From assembly GCA_015063785.1 (NCBI GenBank), contig SVTM01000001.1, positions 62,001 through 126,000 on the forward strand: a stretch of 64,000 nucleotides of DNA. The letters run 5' to 3'. This stretch comes from Oscillospiraceae bacterium. Its GTDB lineage: Bacteria; Bacillota; Clostridia; Oscillospirales; CAG-382. Position 1 is the first letter of the stretch; each line of letters opens with the position of its first letter. Below are positions 1-9,867 of this stretch, in pieces. The notes under the pieces were generated by a model that did not search any database, was not told the DNA's origin, and worked only from the letters and a program-made list of their open reading frames with translations. The translations under genes were made by a program, and so were the position numbers.

Positions 1-1
1 A

Positions 2-733
2 GTAGGTTCTGCTGCACTTCCTGCTGACAGACAGAAGGAAGTGTTCCACAGATACGTTCTTGGCGTATACGACCTTGCAGAGCGTCTGACAAGCACATTC
101 CCAGACATTCTTTTTGAAGGATGTTCGGGAGGCGGCGGAAGATTTGACTGCGGTATGTTCTATTATTTCCCTCAGATCTGGACCAGTGACGACACAGACG
201 CTTTTGAACGTTGCAAGATCCAGTACGGTAGCTCGATCTGCTATCCCACAAGCGTAATGTCTGCCCACGTTTCTGCTTCTCCCAACCATCAGACGGCAAG
301 AAAAATGTCTTTTGAGACCAGAGGAAACGTTGCAACCTCCGGTTCCTTTGGATATGAACTCGATCTCAGTATCATTTCCAATGAAGAAAAAGAAATGGTT
401 AAAGCTCAGGTCGAAAGATACAAGGATCTTTACGACACTATAGTAAACGGAGATAATTACAGACTTATCGATCCTTTCACAAACAGCCGTTGGTGCGCTT
501 GGGAATACGTTTCCGAAGACAAATCAAGAGCTGTTCTTACCTACGTCGTTACAAAGTATAAGATAAAGGGACGCTATCACATCAAACTTGCCGGTCTCGA
601 TCCAAATACTCTTTATAAAGAAAGCGTAACTGGCAGATGCTACTATGGTGACACACTTATGAATGCTGGCATCAACCTCGGCAACGATCTCCATGATGGC
701 GATTCTGCAATTCTTGTTTTTGATAAGGTATAA
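2..733 (+). CDS. alpha-galactosidase, GH36 family, C-terminal part (5' end outside window)
   Basis: Open frame continues upstream of position 41 to the window edge (VGSAALPADRQKE-VFHRYVLGVYDL); ILFEGCSGGGGRFDCGMFYYFPQIWTSDDTDA is a GH36 catalytic-region signature. Confidence 0.85.
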   Translation, partial: VGSAALPADRQKEVFHRYVLGVYDLAERLTSTFPDILFEGCSGGGGRFDCGMFYYFPQIWTSDDTDAFERCKIQYGSSICYPTSVMSAHVSASPNHQTARKMSFETRGNVATSGSFGYELDLSIISNEEKEMVKAQVERYKDLYDTIVNGDNYRLIDPFTNSRWCAWEYVSEDKSRAVLTYVVTKYKIKGRYHIKLAGLDPNTLYKESVTGRCYYGDTLMNAGINLGNDLHDGDSAILVFDKV

Positions 734-772
734 TTCTATCAGGAGTTTGACTTTGACGAAAGGAGTCAGAAA

Positions 773-1207
773 ATGAAGGAAAATGGTTTTGTTAAACTTA
801 GAATAACAGGACAAGCTCTGGATTTTGAAAAAATAATTCAAGAGCTATCCCAAAAACCGAGTTTTGCATATCGTAAAGGTGATTGCTACACTCCAAAGTT
901 TGGTGATGAGCAACCAATTATTTACAAAGAAGATTGTTTGATTTTTGAATTAAAAAATCAAGAAGATGAAACGATCGACAGTATGTTGTATAAATTTTTA
1001 ACAGGATTTCTAAAATCAAAAGAATACATAAACGAATTATCACAAATTGCAGATGTTTCTCTATGGGTTTCGGTATATCCTGATAATGAACAAAGTAATA
1101 TTCATTTAGAAAATGAGACATTGAAACTTTTAACGGATATGGGGTTAAATATTGATTTTGACATTATGTTTCTGAAAGATTTTTACGACGGAACTTTTTC
1201 CCAATAA
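773..1207 (+). CDS. DUF4279 domain-containing protein
   Basis: 144 aa; LRITGQALDFEKIIQELSQKPSFAYRKGD resembles the DUF4279 N-terminus. Confidence 0.6.
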   Translation: MKENGFVKLRITGQALDFEKIIQELSQKPSFAYRKGDCYTPKFGDEQPIIYKEDCLIFELKNQEDETIDSMLYKFLTGFLKSKEYINELSQIADVSLWVSVYPDNEQSNIHLENETLKLLTDMGLNIDFDIMFLKDFYDGTFSQ

Positions 1208-1251
1208 ATTTTATACATAACCTAACATACACTATATGGCTATGTCGAATA

Positions 1252-1644
1252 ATGTTGAAAAGAGGCGATAGTGTGAAAAGGCTTTTTAGAAAATTTAGAA
1301 AAGAAAAACGAATAGTTCCCCCAATGCCTGAATGGAATGAGATTGTTGAAATGCTTTATGACAAAAATCTTGATTTTTTAGATTTAACAGTAGAGAAAGT
1401 TATATATTCAAAAGATAAGTCAAAAAGATATGTTGTCTTAAAAAGTGATAAAGGTTTCTTTACCTATCGTCTTGAGAAAATATATCAGCTTGACGAAGAA
1501 GAATGGAGTTATCGAAGTAGTTACGATATGACTACGGCGTTTTGGCAACATGTAGATAATGCAAGCAGATCGATTTTTTCTAATTTAGATGATGCCTTAA
1601 AGGAATTGGAACAAGAAGCAGAGTACAAGGGTTTTAGTTCCTGA
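1252..1644 (+). CDS. hypothetical protein, 130 aa (start may be GTG at 1273)
   Basis: ORF with downstream terminator; no family recognised with certainty. Confidence 0.5.
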   Translation: MLKRGDSVKRLFRKFRKEKRIVPPMPEWNEIVEMLYDKNLDFLDLTVEKVIYSKDKSKRYVVLKSDKGFFTYRLEKIYQLDEEEWSYRSSYDMTTAFWQHVDNASRSIFSNLDDALKELEQEAEYKGFSS

Positions 1645-1664
1645 CTTAACGCGAACTTGACACC

Positions 1665-1697
1665 AAAAAACGGAAGCATTAAGCTTCCGTTTTTTTA
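1665..1697. terminator. bidirectional intrinsic terminator
   Basis: AAAAAACGGAAGC-attaa-GCTTCCGTTTTTT between convergent genes. Confidence 0.8.
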
Positions 1698-2338
1698 CTT
1701 TCCATTGATTTTTTACTGAAAAGCGAAAATTTCGATTCTGTTCTTTTTACAAGCCTTTTTATGTTCTCTTTATGGCGCCATATCAACAGTACTGCACATG
1801 CCATCATTACACAAGGCACAGCCTTGTGATCGTATCCGAGAAACAGTACAGAAACAGGGCAGCTGGCCGCCGCAAGCATTGATGAAAGAGACATATATTT
1901 TATAGTAAAAAGGACCAGAAGAAATACAGTAAGGAATATAAGCGCCATACGCAGATCCACAAACCATACCGTGGTTGCAAAGGCCATAAAGGTTTTTCCG
2001 CCTTTGAATTTGTACCAAACAGGATATGCGTGTCCGATCATGCAGAATAACCCTGTGATTGAAGCTCCAAGTGCGTAAGAATAGTTATAATACGCAAACA
2101 GTTTGCTGAAAACAAGCACAGGAACCAGGGTTTTTGCAATATCAATAAGCATTACGCACCAGGTGGAAATTCCGTTGCCAAAAACCCTTTTGTAATTTGT
2201 AAATCCAGGGTTTTTGCTGCCATATTCACGGATATCTTTACCGAAAACAGTCTTTGAAAGAATGATAGCACCGTTTATTCCGCCAAAAAGATAACCTACA
2301 ATAGCAGATATAGATAGAAGAACATAAAAAATTGTCAT
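1679..2338 (-). CDS. plsY: glycerol-3-phosphate acyltransferase PlsY
   Basis: FGGINGAII...DIREYGSKNPGFTNYKRVFG...GHAYPVWYKFKGGK motifs, multi-TM. Confidence 0.85.
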   Translation of the reverse strand: MTIFYVLLSISAIVGYLFGGINGAIILSKTVFGKDIREYGSKNPGFTNYKRVFGNGISTWCVMLIDIAKTLVPVLVFSKLFAYYNYSYALGASITGLFCMIGHAYPVWYKFKGGKTFMAFATTVWFVDLRMALIFLTVFLLVLFTIKYMSLSSMLAAASCPVSVLFLGYDHKAVPCVMMACAVLLIWRHKENIKRLVKRTESKFSLFSKKSMESKKTEA

Positions 2339-2350
2339 ACCAAAAACCTC

Positions 2351-5275
2351 TTATTTGTTGTCATTCATTACAGCGAACAAACTGCGAAGTCTGATCTTTA
2401 TCGCACCGAGATTTGATATTTCATCGATCTTGATCTGTGTGTAAATTTTTCCTGCGCTCTCAACAATGGCGCGTGTCTCGTCGGTTGTAACAGCATCAAC
2501 TCCACATCCGAAAGATACAAGCTGAACGAGATTCATATTCACTTCTTCGTTGTTGTTGCCGGCAACGTATTTTGCCGCGGCATACAGACGTGAATGGTAG
2601 GTCCATTGATTAAGAACGCTGGTTTTAAATCTCTTTATATTGCTACAGACAGAGTCTTCCGAAACAACAACAGCGCCAAGATCACATATCAGACGAGAAA
2701 TGCCGTGATTTATCTCGGGGTCGATGTGATACGGCCGACCGCAGAGTACGATGACGGGCAAATGGTTTTGCTTGGCATAGTCTATGTATTTTTCCGCCTC
2801 AGATCTTAAAGTCTGCATATGCTTTTCGTACTCAATATACGCCTTTGTCGATGCAGTCTTGACTTTTTTTTGATCTAGTTTTATGCCATAAGTATTCATC
2901 ATTTTAACAAAGTGAGGCGCAAAATCCTTCTTGGAATGAATACCAACAAAACCATCAACAAAAACGGTATTCTGCAGTTCCTTAACGTTTGCTTTGATAA
3001 CTTTGGGATAATATGCAACAACAGGGCAGTTGTAATGGTTGTCGCCGAGATCCTCATCGATGTTATACGTCATGCTGGGATAGAAGATGATGTCTGGTTT
3101 CTTTTCGATCAGAGCCTCTATGTGGCCGTGAATAAGCTTTGCAGGGTAGCAGGCGGTATCTGAGGGAATGGTGTGCTGTCCAAGCCTGTAGAGCTTGTGA
3201 GACGATTGCGGAGATACCAAAACGTTGAATCCAAGCTCATCGAACAAAGTATACCAGAAGGGGAGAAGCTCGTACATATTAAGCCCCATGGGGATCGCAA
3301 CAGTTTGCTTTGCAGGGTCTATTATATTTTTTCTGTATTCGTCAAGCAGCTTCTTTTTGAACTCAAAAAGATCGTAAGCTTGCCTTTCGGTGTTTTTCTT
3401 AACGGGTTTGTCGCATCTGTTTCCTGCAATATAAGAACCACCGTCAGAGAAGGTATTTATCGTTAGTTTACAATGATTGTTGCATCCGTTACATGTGACT
3501 GCTTTTACCGTATGAGTAAAATCCGCTAGCTCTTGTTTTGACAATACTCCCTTAGTGTTACTGCTTGCGTGCGTCATGGCATATAGAGCCGCACCATATG
3601 CGCCCATAAGCCCCGAAACAGAAGGTCGTACAACATTTCGGCCGATATCAAGTTCAAAAGCGCGCAAAACAGCATCATTCAGGAAAGTTCCGCCCTGAAC
3701 TACTATGTTTTTGCCGAGACTGTCGGCATTAGCACATCTAATAACTTTGTACAAAGCATTTTTTACAACGCTTATTGACAGCCCTGCAGAAATATTTTCA
3801 ATACTCGCTCCATCTTTTTGCGCTTGTTTTACAGAACTATTCATAAAAACTGTGCAGCGCGATCCAAGATCGACAGGAGCATCAGCAAAAAGTCCTATCT
3901 TGGCAAATTCTTCGGGCGTATATCCGAGAATAGACGCAAAAGTTTGCAAAAATGATCCGCATCCCGACGAGCATGCTTCGTTAAGAAACAGACTGTCAAT
4001 AGCTCCGGAACGTATTTTGAAACATTTGATATCCTGACCGCCAATGTCAACTATAAAATCTACATCTGGACAAAAACGCGAAGCAGCGGTGTAATGCGCA
4101 ACAGTTTCTACTATTCCATGATTGATATGAAATGCATTTCTTATAATATCCTCGCCATAGCCTGTAACTGCGGACGAAACGATATTTATATCCGGATATT
4201 CTTCGTAGAGCGAAGAAAGATATTCTTTGATAAGAGGCACAGGGTTTCCGCTGTTACTGCGGTACAGTTCCTTGAAAATGTTACCGTCTTCGTCGCAGAG
4301 CAGGGCCTTAACGGTTGTTGAACCTGCATCTATGCCAAGAAACATACGGCTTTTGGGCGTATCAATCTTTTTTATCATAGAAGAATTTGCCTTGTGACGT
4401 TCTATAAATTCTTCGTATTGAGCGCGATCTTTAAAAAGAGGTTTGCAACTGTTATATCCGGTGCTTGATGAATAATTCTTTATTATATCCGAAAGATGAT
4501 CAGGCAAAAACTCACATGCTTCGCTCGAATATGCTGCACCAAGGGCTACGTAAAGAAGCGAGTTGTCAGGGCAGATACCTTTTATATTCAATTGTTCGTC
4601 GAATGCAAGGCGAAGCTGAGAAAAGAATGTGAGGGGACCGCCGAGAAACAAAATGTTTCCTTCGATCTCGCGTCCTTGTGCAAGTCCTGCGACAGTTTGG
4701 TTAACTACAGCGTGAAAAATACTTGCAGCAATATTTTCTTTGCGCGCACCCTGATTGATAAGGGGTTGAACGTCGGATTTTGCAAAAACACCGCAACGAG
4801 ATGCAATGGTGTATATCTTGTCGTGGTCTTTCGCGAGCTCGTCAAGCGCATCAGGTTCGAGTGCGAGAAGGGTTGCCATCTGATCAATAAAAGCACCTGT
4901 TCCGCCTGCGCAACTTCCGTTCATTCGAACCTCAAGGGCACCGTCGAGAAACAGAATTTTTGCATCCTCTCCACCAAGCTCGATAACAACATTTGTTTCG
5001 GGATAATTTTTGAGTACAGCTGTGCGCGTTGCATATACTTCCTGAACAAAAGGCAAACCAAGATCGTTGGCAATCCCCATACCTGCAGAACCCGAAACAG
5101 CAGTGAGCATTTTTTCGTTGCCGAACATTTCGGCAATTTCAGTAAGCAGAGAAGAAGTTACTGCAGTTATACGGGACATATGTCTTTCATATTTTGAAAA
5201 AAGTATTTGCCCGTTTTCGTCAAGCACAACGCACTTGACGGTGGTTGAACCGAGGTCAAGACCTAATCTTTTCAA
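2351..5275 (-). CDS. acyl-CoA dehydratase activase (two BcrA/BadF ASKHA domains plus DUF2229-like region)
   Basis: MKRLGLDLGSTTVK and MFLGIDAGSTTVKALL tandem ATPase motifs; NEACSSGCGSFL; TTG start overlaps upstream stop (TTGA). Confidence 0.8.
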   Translation of the reverse strand: MKRLGLDLGSTTVKCVVLDENGQILFSKYERHMSRITAVTSSLLTEIAEMFGNEKMLTAVSGSAGMGIANDLGLPFVQEVYATRTAVLKNYPETNVVIELGGEDAKILFLDGALEVRMNGSCAGGTGAFIDQMATLLALEPDALDELAKDHDKIYTIASRCGVFAKSDVQPLINQGARKENIAASIFHAVVNQTVAGLAQGREIEGNILFLGGPLTFFSQLRLAFDEQLNIKGICPDNSLLYVALGAAYSSEACEFLPDHLSDIIKNYSSSTGYNSCKPLFKDRAQYEEFIERHKANSSMIKKIDTPKSRMFLGIDAGSTTVKALLCDEDGNIFKELYRSNSGNPVPLIKEYLSSLYEEYPDINIVSSAVTGYGEDIIRNAFHINHGIVETVAHYTAASRFCPDVDFIVDIGGQDIKCFKIRSGAIDSLFLNEACSSGCGSFLQTFASILGYTPEEFAKIGLFADAPVDLGSRCTVFMNSSVKQAQKDGASIENISAGLSISVVKNALYKVIRCANADSLGKNIVVQGGTFLNDAVLRAFELDIGRNVVRPSVSGLMGAYGAALYAMTHASSNTKGVLSKQELADFTHTVKAVTCNGCNNHCKLTINTFSDGGSYIAGNRCDKPVKKNTERQAYDLFEFKKKLLDEYRKNIIDPAKQTVAIPMGLNMYELLPFWYTLFDELGFNVLVSPQSSHKLYRLGQHTIPSDTACYPAKLIHGHIEALIEKKPDIIFYPSMTYNIDEDLGDNHYNCPVVAYYPKVIKANVKELQNTVFVDGFVGIHSKKDFAPHFVKMMNTYGIKLDQKKVKTASTKAYIEYEKHMQTLRSEAEKYIDYAKQNHLPVIVLCGRPYHIDPEINHGISRLICDLGAVVVSEDSVCSNIKRFKTSVLNQWTYHSRLYAAAKYVAGNNNEEVNMNLVQLVSFGCGVDAVTTDETRAIVESAGKIYTQIKIDEISNLGAIKIRLRSLFAVMNDNK

Positions 5276-6567
5276 TTGTTCTTTTCCTCCTTTGCAACGG
5301 CAAGCATAAGCTTGATACGGTTTTCCTGGTTAACTTTTGAAGCGCCAGCATCGTAATCAACAGGGCAGATATTCGCTTCGGGATACATATCTCTCAAAGT
5401 TCTGATGACACCCTTGCCAACAATATGATTTGGCAGACAACCGAAAGGTTGAGCACATACGACGTTGTTGTAGCCATTTTCGATAAGCTCTGCAATTTCA
5501 GCAGGCAACAGCCAGCCTTCGCCCATTCTCACGCCGCGACCAATAACCGCATCACCCAATTCCTTTATGCGTGAAAAGGGAGCAGGAACGGTAAATTGCG
5601 GAAAATCACGAAGAATGTCATGCATGATAGTTTCTATTTTAGTGGCTGCAGAAAGTCCGAGCTTTGACACATTCTGCTTCATCTTACTGCCGCCATACAG
5701 ATCGTAATCTGTTATGCGATTATCAAACATGAATTGGAAAAATCCCAGTACACCTGGCACCATAAATTCACAATCCTGCGATTCAAGAAAAGCTTCAAGA
5801 CCGTTATTGCCGAACTGTGAGTACTTTACATAGATCTCTCCGACAATACCGACCTTTGTTTTTTTGATATCAAGCCGCTCGATCTTGCTGAAATCTTCTG
5901 CCATATTGCGCAAATTCTTTTTCAAAGATCTGCCGATAAGGCCCTTGTTGTGTTTCAGCTGGTCCACAAGAAAAGAAATCCATTTGTCAACAAGAGCTTG
6001 CGTTTCTCCCTTATTTTTTTCATATGGTTTGATCTGATTTCTCAAAAGCATCAGCATATCGCCGTATACAACCGAAATAAGACCTTTAAAGATAAGCGAA
6101 GGAGATGCCTTAAAACCGCTGTGTTTCTCAATACTGTGAAAGCTTAAGGAAATGACAGGTATATGGCCAAGCCCCATATTGTGCAAAGCTTTTCTTAAAA
6201 GCCAGATATAGTTGGACGCTCGACACCCGCCGCCCGTCTGAAACTGAATGAGAGCAACCTTGTCAAGGTCATAGCCGCCTTCTGTCAAAGCATAAAGCTG
6301 CTGTCCGCTTAAGCAGATGGCGGGATAGCACATATCATTGTGCAGATATTTCAGTCCTGTGTCGATAACCTTTTTTCCCTCGCATCTCAATACTTCGAGC
6401 TTGTACCCATACATAATAAAAATCTGTTTTATAAGCTCCATGTGCAAAGGAAAAATATCCGGGGAAAGAATAGTATGAGTTTTTTTCATTTCCTTTGTAA
6501 ATTCGGGAGTTTTAAAGAGATGCGTGCTTTCGGTAACCTCCTGCTGCACCGCATTGTTTTTTGTCAT
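5272..6567 (-). CDS. 2-hydroxyacyl-CoA dehydratase-like component (HgdB-like C-terminal part of the activase family)
   Basis: CYPAICLSGQQLYAL, FQTGGGCRASNYIWLLRKAL, AQPFGCLPNHIVGKGVIRTL motifs; overlaps the activase ORF by 4 nt. Confidence 0.75.
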   Translation of the reverse strand: MTKNNAVQQEVTESTHLFKTPEFTKEMKKTHTILSPDIFPLHMELIKQIFIMYGYKLEVLRCEGKKVIDTGLKYLHNDMCYPAICLSGQQLYALTEGGYDLDKVALIQFQTGGGCRASNYIWLLRKALHNMGLGHIPVISLSFHSIEKHSGFKASPSLIFKGLISVVYGDMLMLLRNQIKPYEKNKGETQALVDKWISFLVDQLKHNKGLIGRSLKKNLRNMAEDFSKIERLDIKKTKVGIVGEIYVKYSQFGNNGLEAFLESQDCEFMVPGVLGFFQFMFDNRITDYDLYGGSKMKQNVSKLGLSAATKIETIMHDILRDFPQFTVPAPFSRIKELGDAVIGRGVRMGEGWLLPAEIAELIENGYNNVVCAQPFGCLPNHIVGKGVIRTLRDMYPEANICPVDYDAGASKVNQENRIKLMLAVAKEEKNN

Positions 6568-6576
6568 ATATTCTCC

Positions 6577-8226
6577 TTATTCAGCTACGATAATGTAACT
6601 ATAAACATCCTGCCCGCCATCTATGGTGTACACTTCGGCGAAAGGATTACATTTTTTTACGTGTTGTGATATAGCATCTGTTTCAATTGCATCAGAGTCG
6701 ATACCGCGTATAACGATTACGATGTCATGCTCTGAGATTTTTGATCTATCAATCGTGTTGACCACAGCATCAAGTCGACACTTATCCGATGTCAAGATTT
6801 CTTTGCCGACGATACCTATATAGTCACCGCAGGCGACGGGGACGTTCTCTTGCATGATGGAATCGCGGACGCTTTTTGATATTTCTGCAGTCACAACACC
6901 TTCCATGGCAGAAGCAAATTCGCAAAGAATTTCGTTTTCCGATTCAAGGTCGGGATTCATCATCGAAAGAGCAGCATATCCATGTCCGATAGTTTTTGAT
7001 TCAACAACGTAAACTTTGCCGTCTGTAAAAATGTTTGCAGCCTGCTTTGCTGCAAGGATTATATTGCTGTTGTTGGGAAAAACAAAAATAGTATCGGCAT
7101 TAGCCTTTTCAAAAGCTTTTATAAAGTCGTCTGTCGACGGATTCATACTTTGACCGCCGTCAACAACGACGTCTGCGCCAAGCTCATAAAATGTGTTTTT
7201 TATACCATCTCCGGAAGCAACTGCTACAACACCGTATTTTGTACGTTCTTTCTTTTGTTCGTTGTCAGAAAGAATGGGGGAGTCGTTGTTGGAATGTTGC
7301 AGGGTCATGTTCTCAATCTTTACAGTCAAAAATTCACCAAAGCCTCTGCAGTATTCCAAAACTTTTTCGGGTGTCAGGGTGTGTACGTGTATTTTTAGTA
7401 TAGAATCGGTTTTTACACATACAATTGAATCTCCGACGTTTTCAAGAAATCTTGTAACATTTGCTGTATCAAAATTTTCAATATCGGTTTTGCTTGTCTG
7501 AAGTCTGACAAGAAGCTCTGTGCAGTAACCGAAAGACATTTTTGAATTTTCATCAAAAAGCGAAAAATCAAGTGAACGATTATCCTTGCTATAATCAAAC
7601 TTTTCTTCTGCAATGTTTTCGCCTCTAAGTGTGCGAAGCATGCCTTCCATTATGTATATAAGACCAGCTGCACCTGAATCCACAACTCCTGCTTTTTTCA
7701 GAACCTCGAGAAGCTCGGGCGTGCGATCGAGAGAACGTCTTGCTTCGTCAATGAATGCTTCCATAAAGCTTTCAAGATCGTTTGCACCCGAATTGCATGC
7801 AAAATTTGTAGCTTCCTTTGCAACCGTAAGAATAGTACCTTCTGTGGGGCGCAAGACTGAGCTATATGCGTGTTCCACGCCAACAAGGAACGCGGAGCAT
7901 ACGTCATCTGCGCTTGCACTGTTGAGTCCGCAAAAGCCTTGTGCGATGCCATCGAAAAATTGAGATAGTATTACACCCGAGTTTCCTCTTGCACCGAGAA
8001 GCATTCCTTTTGCCACATGCGAGGAAGCGGCGGAAATGCTGTCATCTGTATCGGATATTTCAGCCCCGCCAAGCATTGTGAGAAGCATATTGTCTCCGGT
8101 GTCTCCGTCCGGAATAGGAAATACGTTAAGATCGTTGACAGTTTTGACGTGGTGACGCAGATATGATGCGCCGCCTCGTATAAGATCAATGTATTTTTGT
8201 CCTGTCAAATGAGTAGTTGCGTTCAT
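6577..8226 (-). CDS. fakA: DAK2/DhaL-domain protein, FakA-like fatty acid kinase
   Basis: NVFPIPDGDTGDNMLLTM, LLGARGNSGVILSQFFDGIA; adjacent degV gene. Confidence 0.8.
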   Translation of the reverse strand: MNATTHLTGQKYIDLIRGGASYLRHHVKTVNDLNVFPIPDGDTGDNMLLTMLGGAEISDTDDSISAASSHVAKGMLLGARGNSGVILSQFFDGIAQGFCGLNSASADDVCSAFLVGVEHAYSSVLRPTEGTILTVAKEATNFACNSGANDLESFMEAFIDEARRSLDRTPELLEVLKKAGVVDSGAAGLIYIMEGMLRTLRGENIAEEKFDYSKDNRSLDFSLFDENSKMSFGYCTELLVRLQTSKTDIENFDTANVTRFLENVGDSIVCVKTDSILKIHVHTLTPEKVLEYCRGFGEFLTVKIENMTLQHSNNDSPILSDNEQKKERTKYGVVAVASGDGIKNTFYELGADVVVDGGQSMNPSTDDFIKAFEKANADTIFVFPNNSNIILAAKQAANIFTDGKVYVVESKTIGHGYAALSMMNPDLESENEILCEFASAMEGVVTAEISKSVRDSIMQENVPVACGDYIGIVGKEILTSDKCRLDAVVNTIDRSKISEHDIVIVIRGIDSDAIETDAISQHVKKCNPFAEVYTIDGGQDVYSYIIVAE

Positions 8227-8229
8227 TTC

Positions 8230-9123
8230 TTATTCTCCGCCTTTATATGTTACCTCTTGCCCAAATGCAAACACTCCGATGGCGTCGGGACCGATTGACG
8301 CGCCGATTATGGGTCCGAGTGTCAGCACACAAGTGTCTTTACAATTGATTTCTGCTTCAACGAGTTTTTTAAACTGTTCAAGTTCTGCTGGATCACAATC
8401 GGAATTTATGATATATACAGTTTGATTTTCGGATTCGGTTATAGTGTCCTTAAGAAGCGAAACGAGCTCTTTCAAAGAAGGACCTCTACCTTTCACTTTC
8501 TTGTATGCAATGTTGTATCCCTCTGCATCGCTAATAAGTATAGGTTTTACGCCGAGAAGATTTCCAAAAAATGCAGCGGAACCGGCAACTCGTCCTGCTC
8601 TTTTAAGAAAATCGAGCGAATGAACAGTGACATACTGTCTGACGTTGTTTCTTACCTTAATGATTTCACGCTCGATTGCATCAGCATCAAGACCTTGTTG
8701 TGCAAGCAATGATGCATGGATAGCAAGCATACCTATGCCAACACTTGCGTTGTATGAATCAATACACACAATCTTGGCACCGGGATTTTCCTCCATCATT
8801 TTTTTAGCAACCAGCGCTCCCGTGTTGACAGAACCCGAAAGCTTGTTGCTGCAACCTATATAAATGATATCGTAGCCTTGCGATATATATTCGCCAAAGA
8901 TGCGCTGAAATTCTTCAACAGGTACCTGTGTTGTCGTAATCCTTTTTCCTTCGCGCATGCTCGTATAAAATTCAGCAGGGGAGTAATATTCCCACGAAAG
9001 GGAAGCCGGGGTAGTCTTCTCTTCATATACCGTATTCATACGCGCGTAATCAATATTATATTTTTCAAGAAGTGTCGGAGAAAGATCCGAGCAAGAGTCT
9101 GTTATAACCTTTATTTTATTCAT
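8230..9123 (-). CDS. DegV family (FakB-like fatty-acid binding) protein
   Basis: KVITDSCSDLSPTLLEKYNI; TTQVPVEEFQRIF; LKRAGRVAGSAAFFGNLLGVKPIL. Confidence 0.85.
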   Translation of the reverse strand: MNKIKVITDSCSDLSPTLLEKYNIDYARMNTVYEEKTTPASLSWEYYSPAEFYTSMREGKRITTTQVPVEEFQRIFGEYISQGYDIIYIGCSNKLSGSVNTGALVAKKMMEENPGAKIVCIDSYNASVGIGMLAIHASLLAQQGLDADAIEREIIKVRNNVRQYVTVHSLDFLKRAGRVAGSAAFFGNLLGVKPILISDAEGYNIAYKKVKGRGPSLKELVSLLKDTITESENQTVYIINSDCDPAELEQFKKLVEAEINCKDTCVLTLGPIIGASIGPDAIGVFAFGQEVTYKGGE

Positions 9124-9147
9124 GATAAAGTCCTTTCAATCTGTTCA

Positions 9148-9732
9148 TCAGTCTTCGTTTGCTTCGATTTCGTCTGGTTTCTGATGTTTTATTATCTTTA
9201 CCGTGAAAATGACAACCAAAAGGTTGAGAACACCTTCTGTCATGAGCAGTATTCCTACAAAAAGAGTCATAAGTCGCAAAAACTCGCCGGGTCTGAAAAG
9301 CAGCCCAAGGCCAACGCAACAGCATAGAATTGCGACAGCAAAGATAAGCCACCAGAGATTGATGCCGAATTTTTTCGAATCGATAGCAATCTGTATTTTC
9401 AAAAGTCCGTCTGCGGTTGCAAGGACAGCGAGGATGAGATGAATGTTGTTTGCTGCATCATCAGGCTTGAAAAGAACGAAAACTCCGATTATTGCCATCA
9501 GCAATCCCGATGCCATATCGTGTTGGAAAGCAAGACGGAAAAGATCTTTTGAAAAATATCCAACAAGCTTTATCGCACCAAAAACAATCATTGATATGCC
9601 GATCAAAGTACCAAAATCCGAAAGAATTAGATTTTTGTTTCCAATAACCAGGGCTGTTCCAAAAAAAGCGCAAACAGCGGACATGATGATATATCCTATT
9701 TTTGCGGCAAGCATGGGCTTTGTAGAACGCAT
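9148..9732 (-). CDS. DUF308/HdeD family membrane protein
   Basis: Repeated 2-TM pattern; GTLIGISMIVFGAIKLVGYF, ATADGLLKIQIAIDSKKFG. Confidence 0.65.
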   Translation of the reverse strand: MRSTKPMLAAKIGYIIMSAVCAFFGTALVIGNKNLILSDFGTLIGISMIVFGAIKLVGYFSKDLFRLAFQHDMASGLLMAIIGVFVLFKPDDAANNIHLILAVLATADGLLKIQIAIDSKKFGINLWWLIFAVAILCCCVGLGLLFRPGEFLRLMTLFVGILLMTEGVLNLLVVIFTVKIIKHQKPDEIEANED

Positions 9733-9833
9733 ATATATCCTCCTTAAGCATCAAGTGCGTAAGCACACTTTTATGTGTACATTATAAAGGCGTTTTTTAC
9801 GTTTTGGTATAGTCATTTTTTCATAAATGTCAA

Positions 9834-9867
9834 AAATTCAGACATTTTGAAGAAAATGTCTGAATTT
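9834..9867 (-). terminator. intrinsic terminator of the tetR gene
   Basis: AAATTCAGACATTTT-gaag-AAAATGTCTGAATTT, followed on the minus strand by TTTTTG. Confidence 0.75.

Noticed and set aside
4496-5197. 233-aa ORF antisense to the CoA-dehydratase activase
   Set aside because: Shadow ORF; the opposite strand has clear BcrA-type ATPase motifs
5272-5275. Possible frameshift or assembly error splitting one long CoA-dehydratase protein
   Set aside because: The gene order is reversed relative to the usual domain order, so a single frameshift cannot explain it
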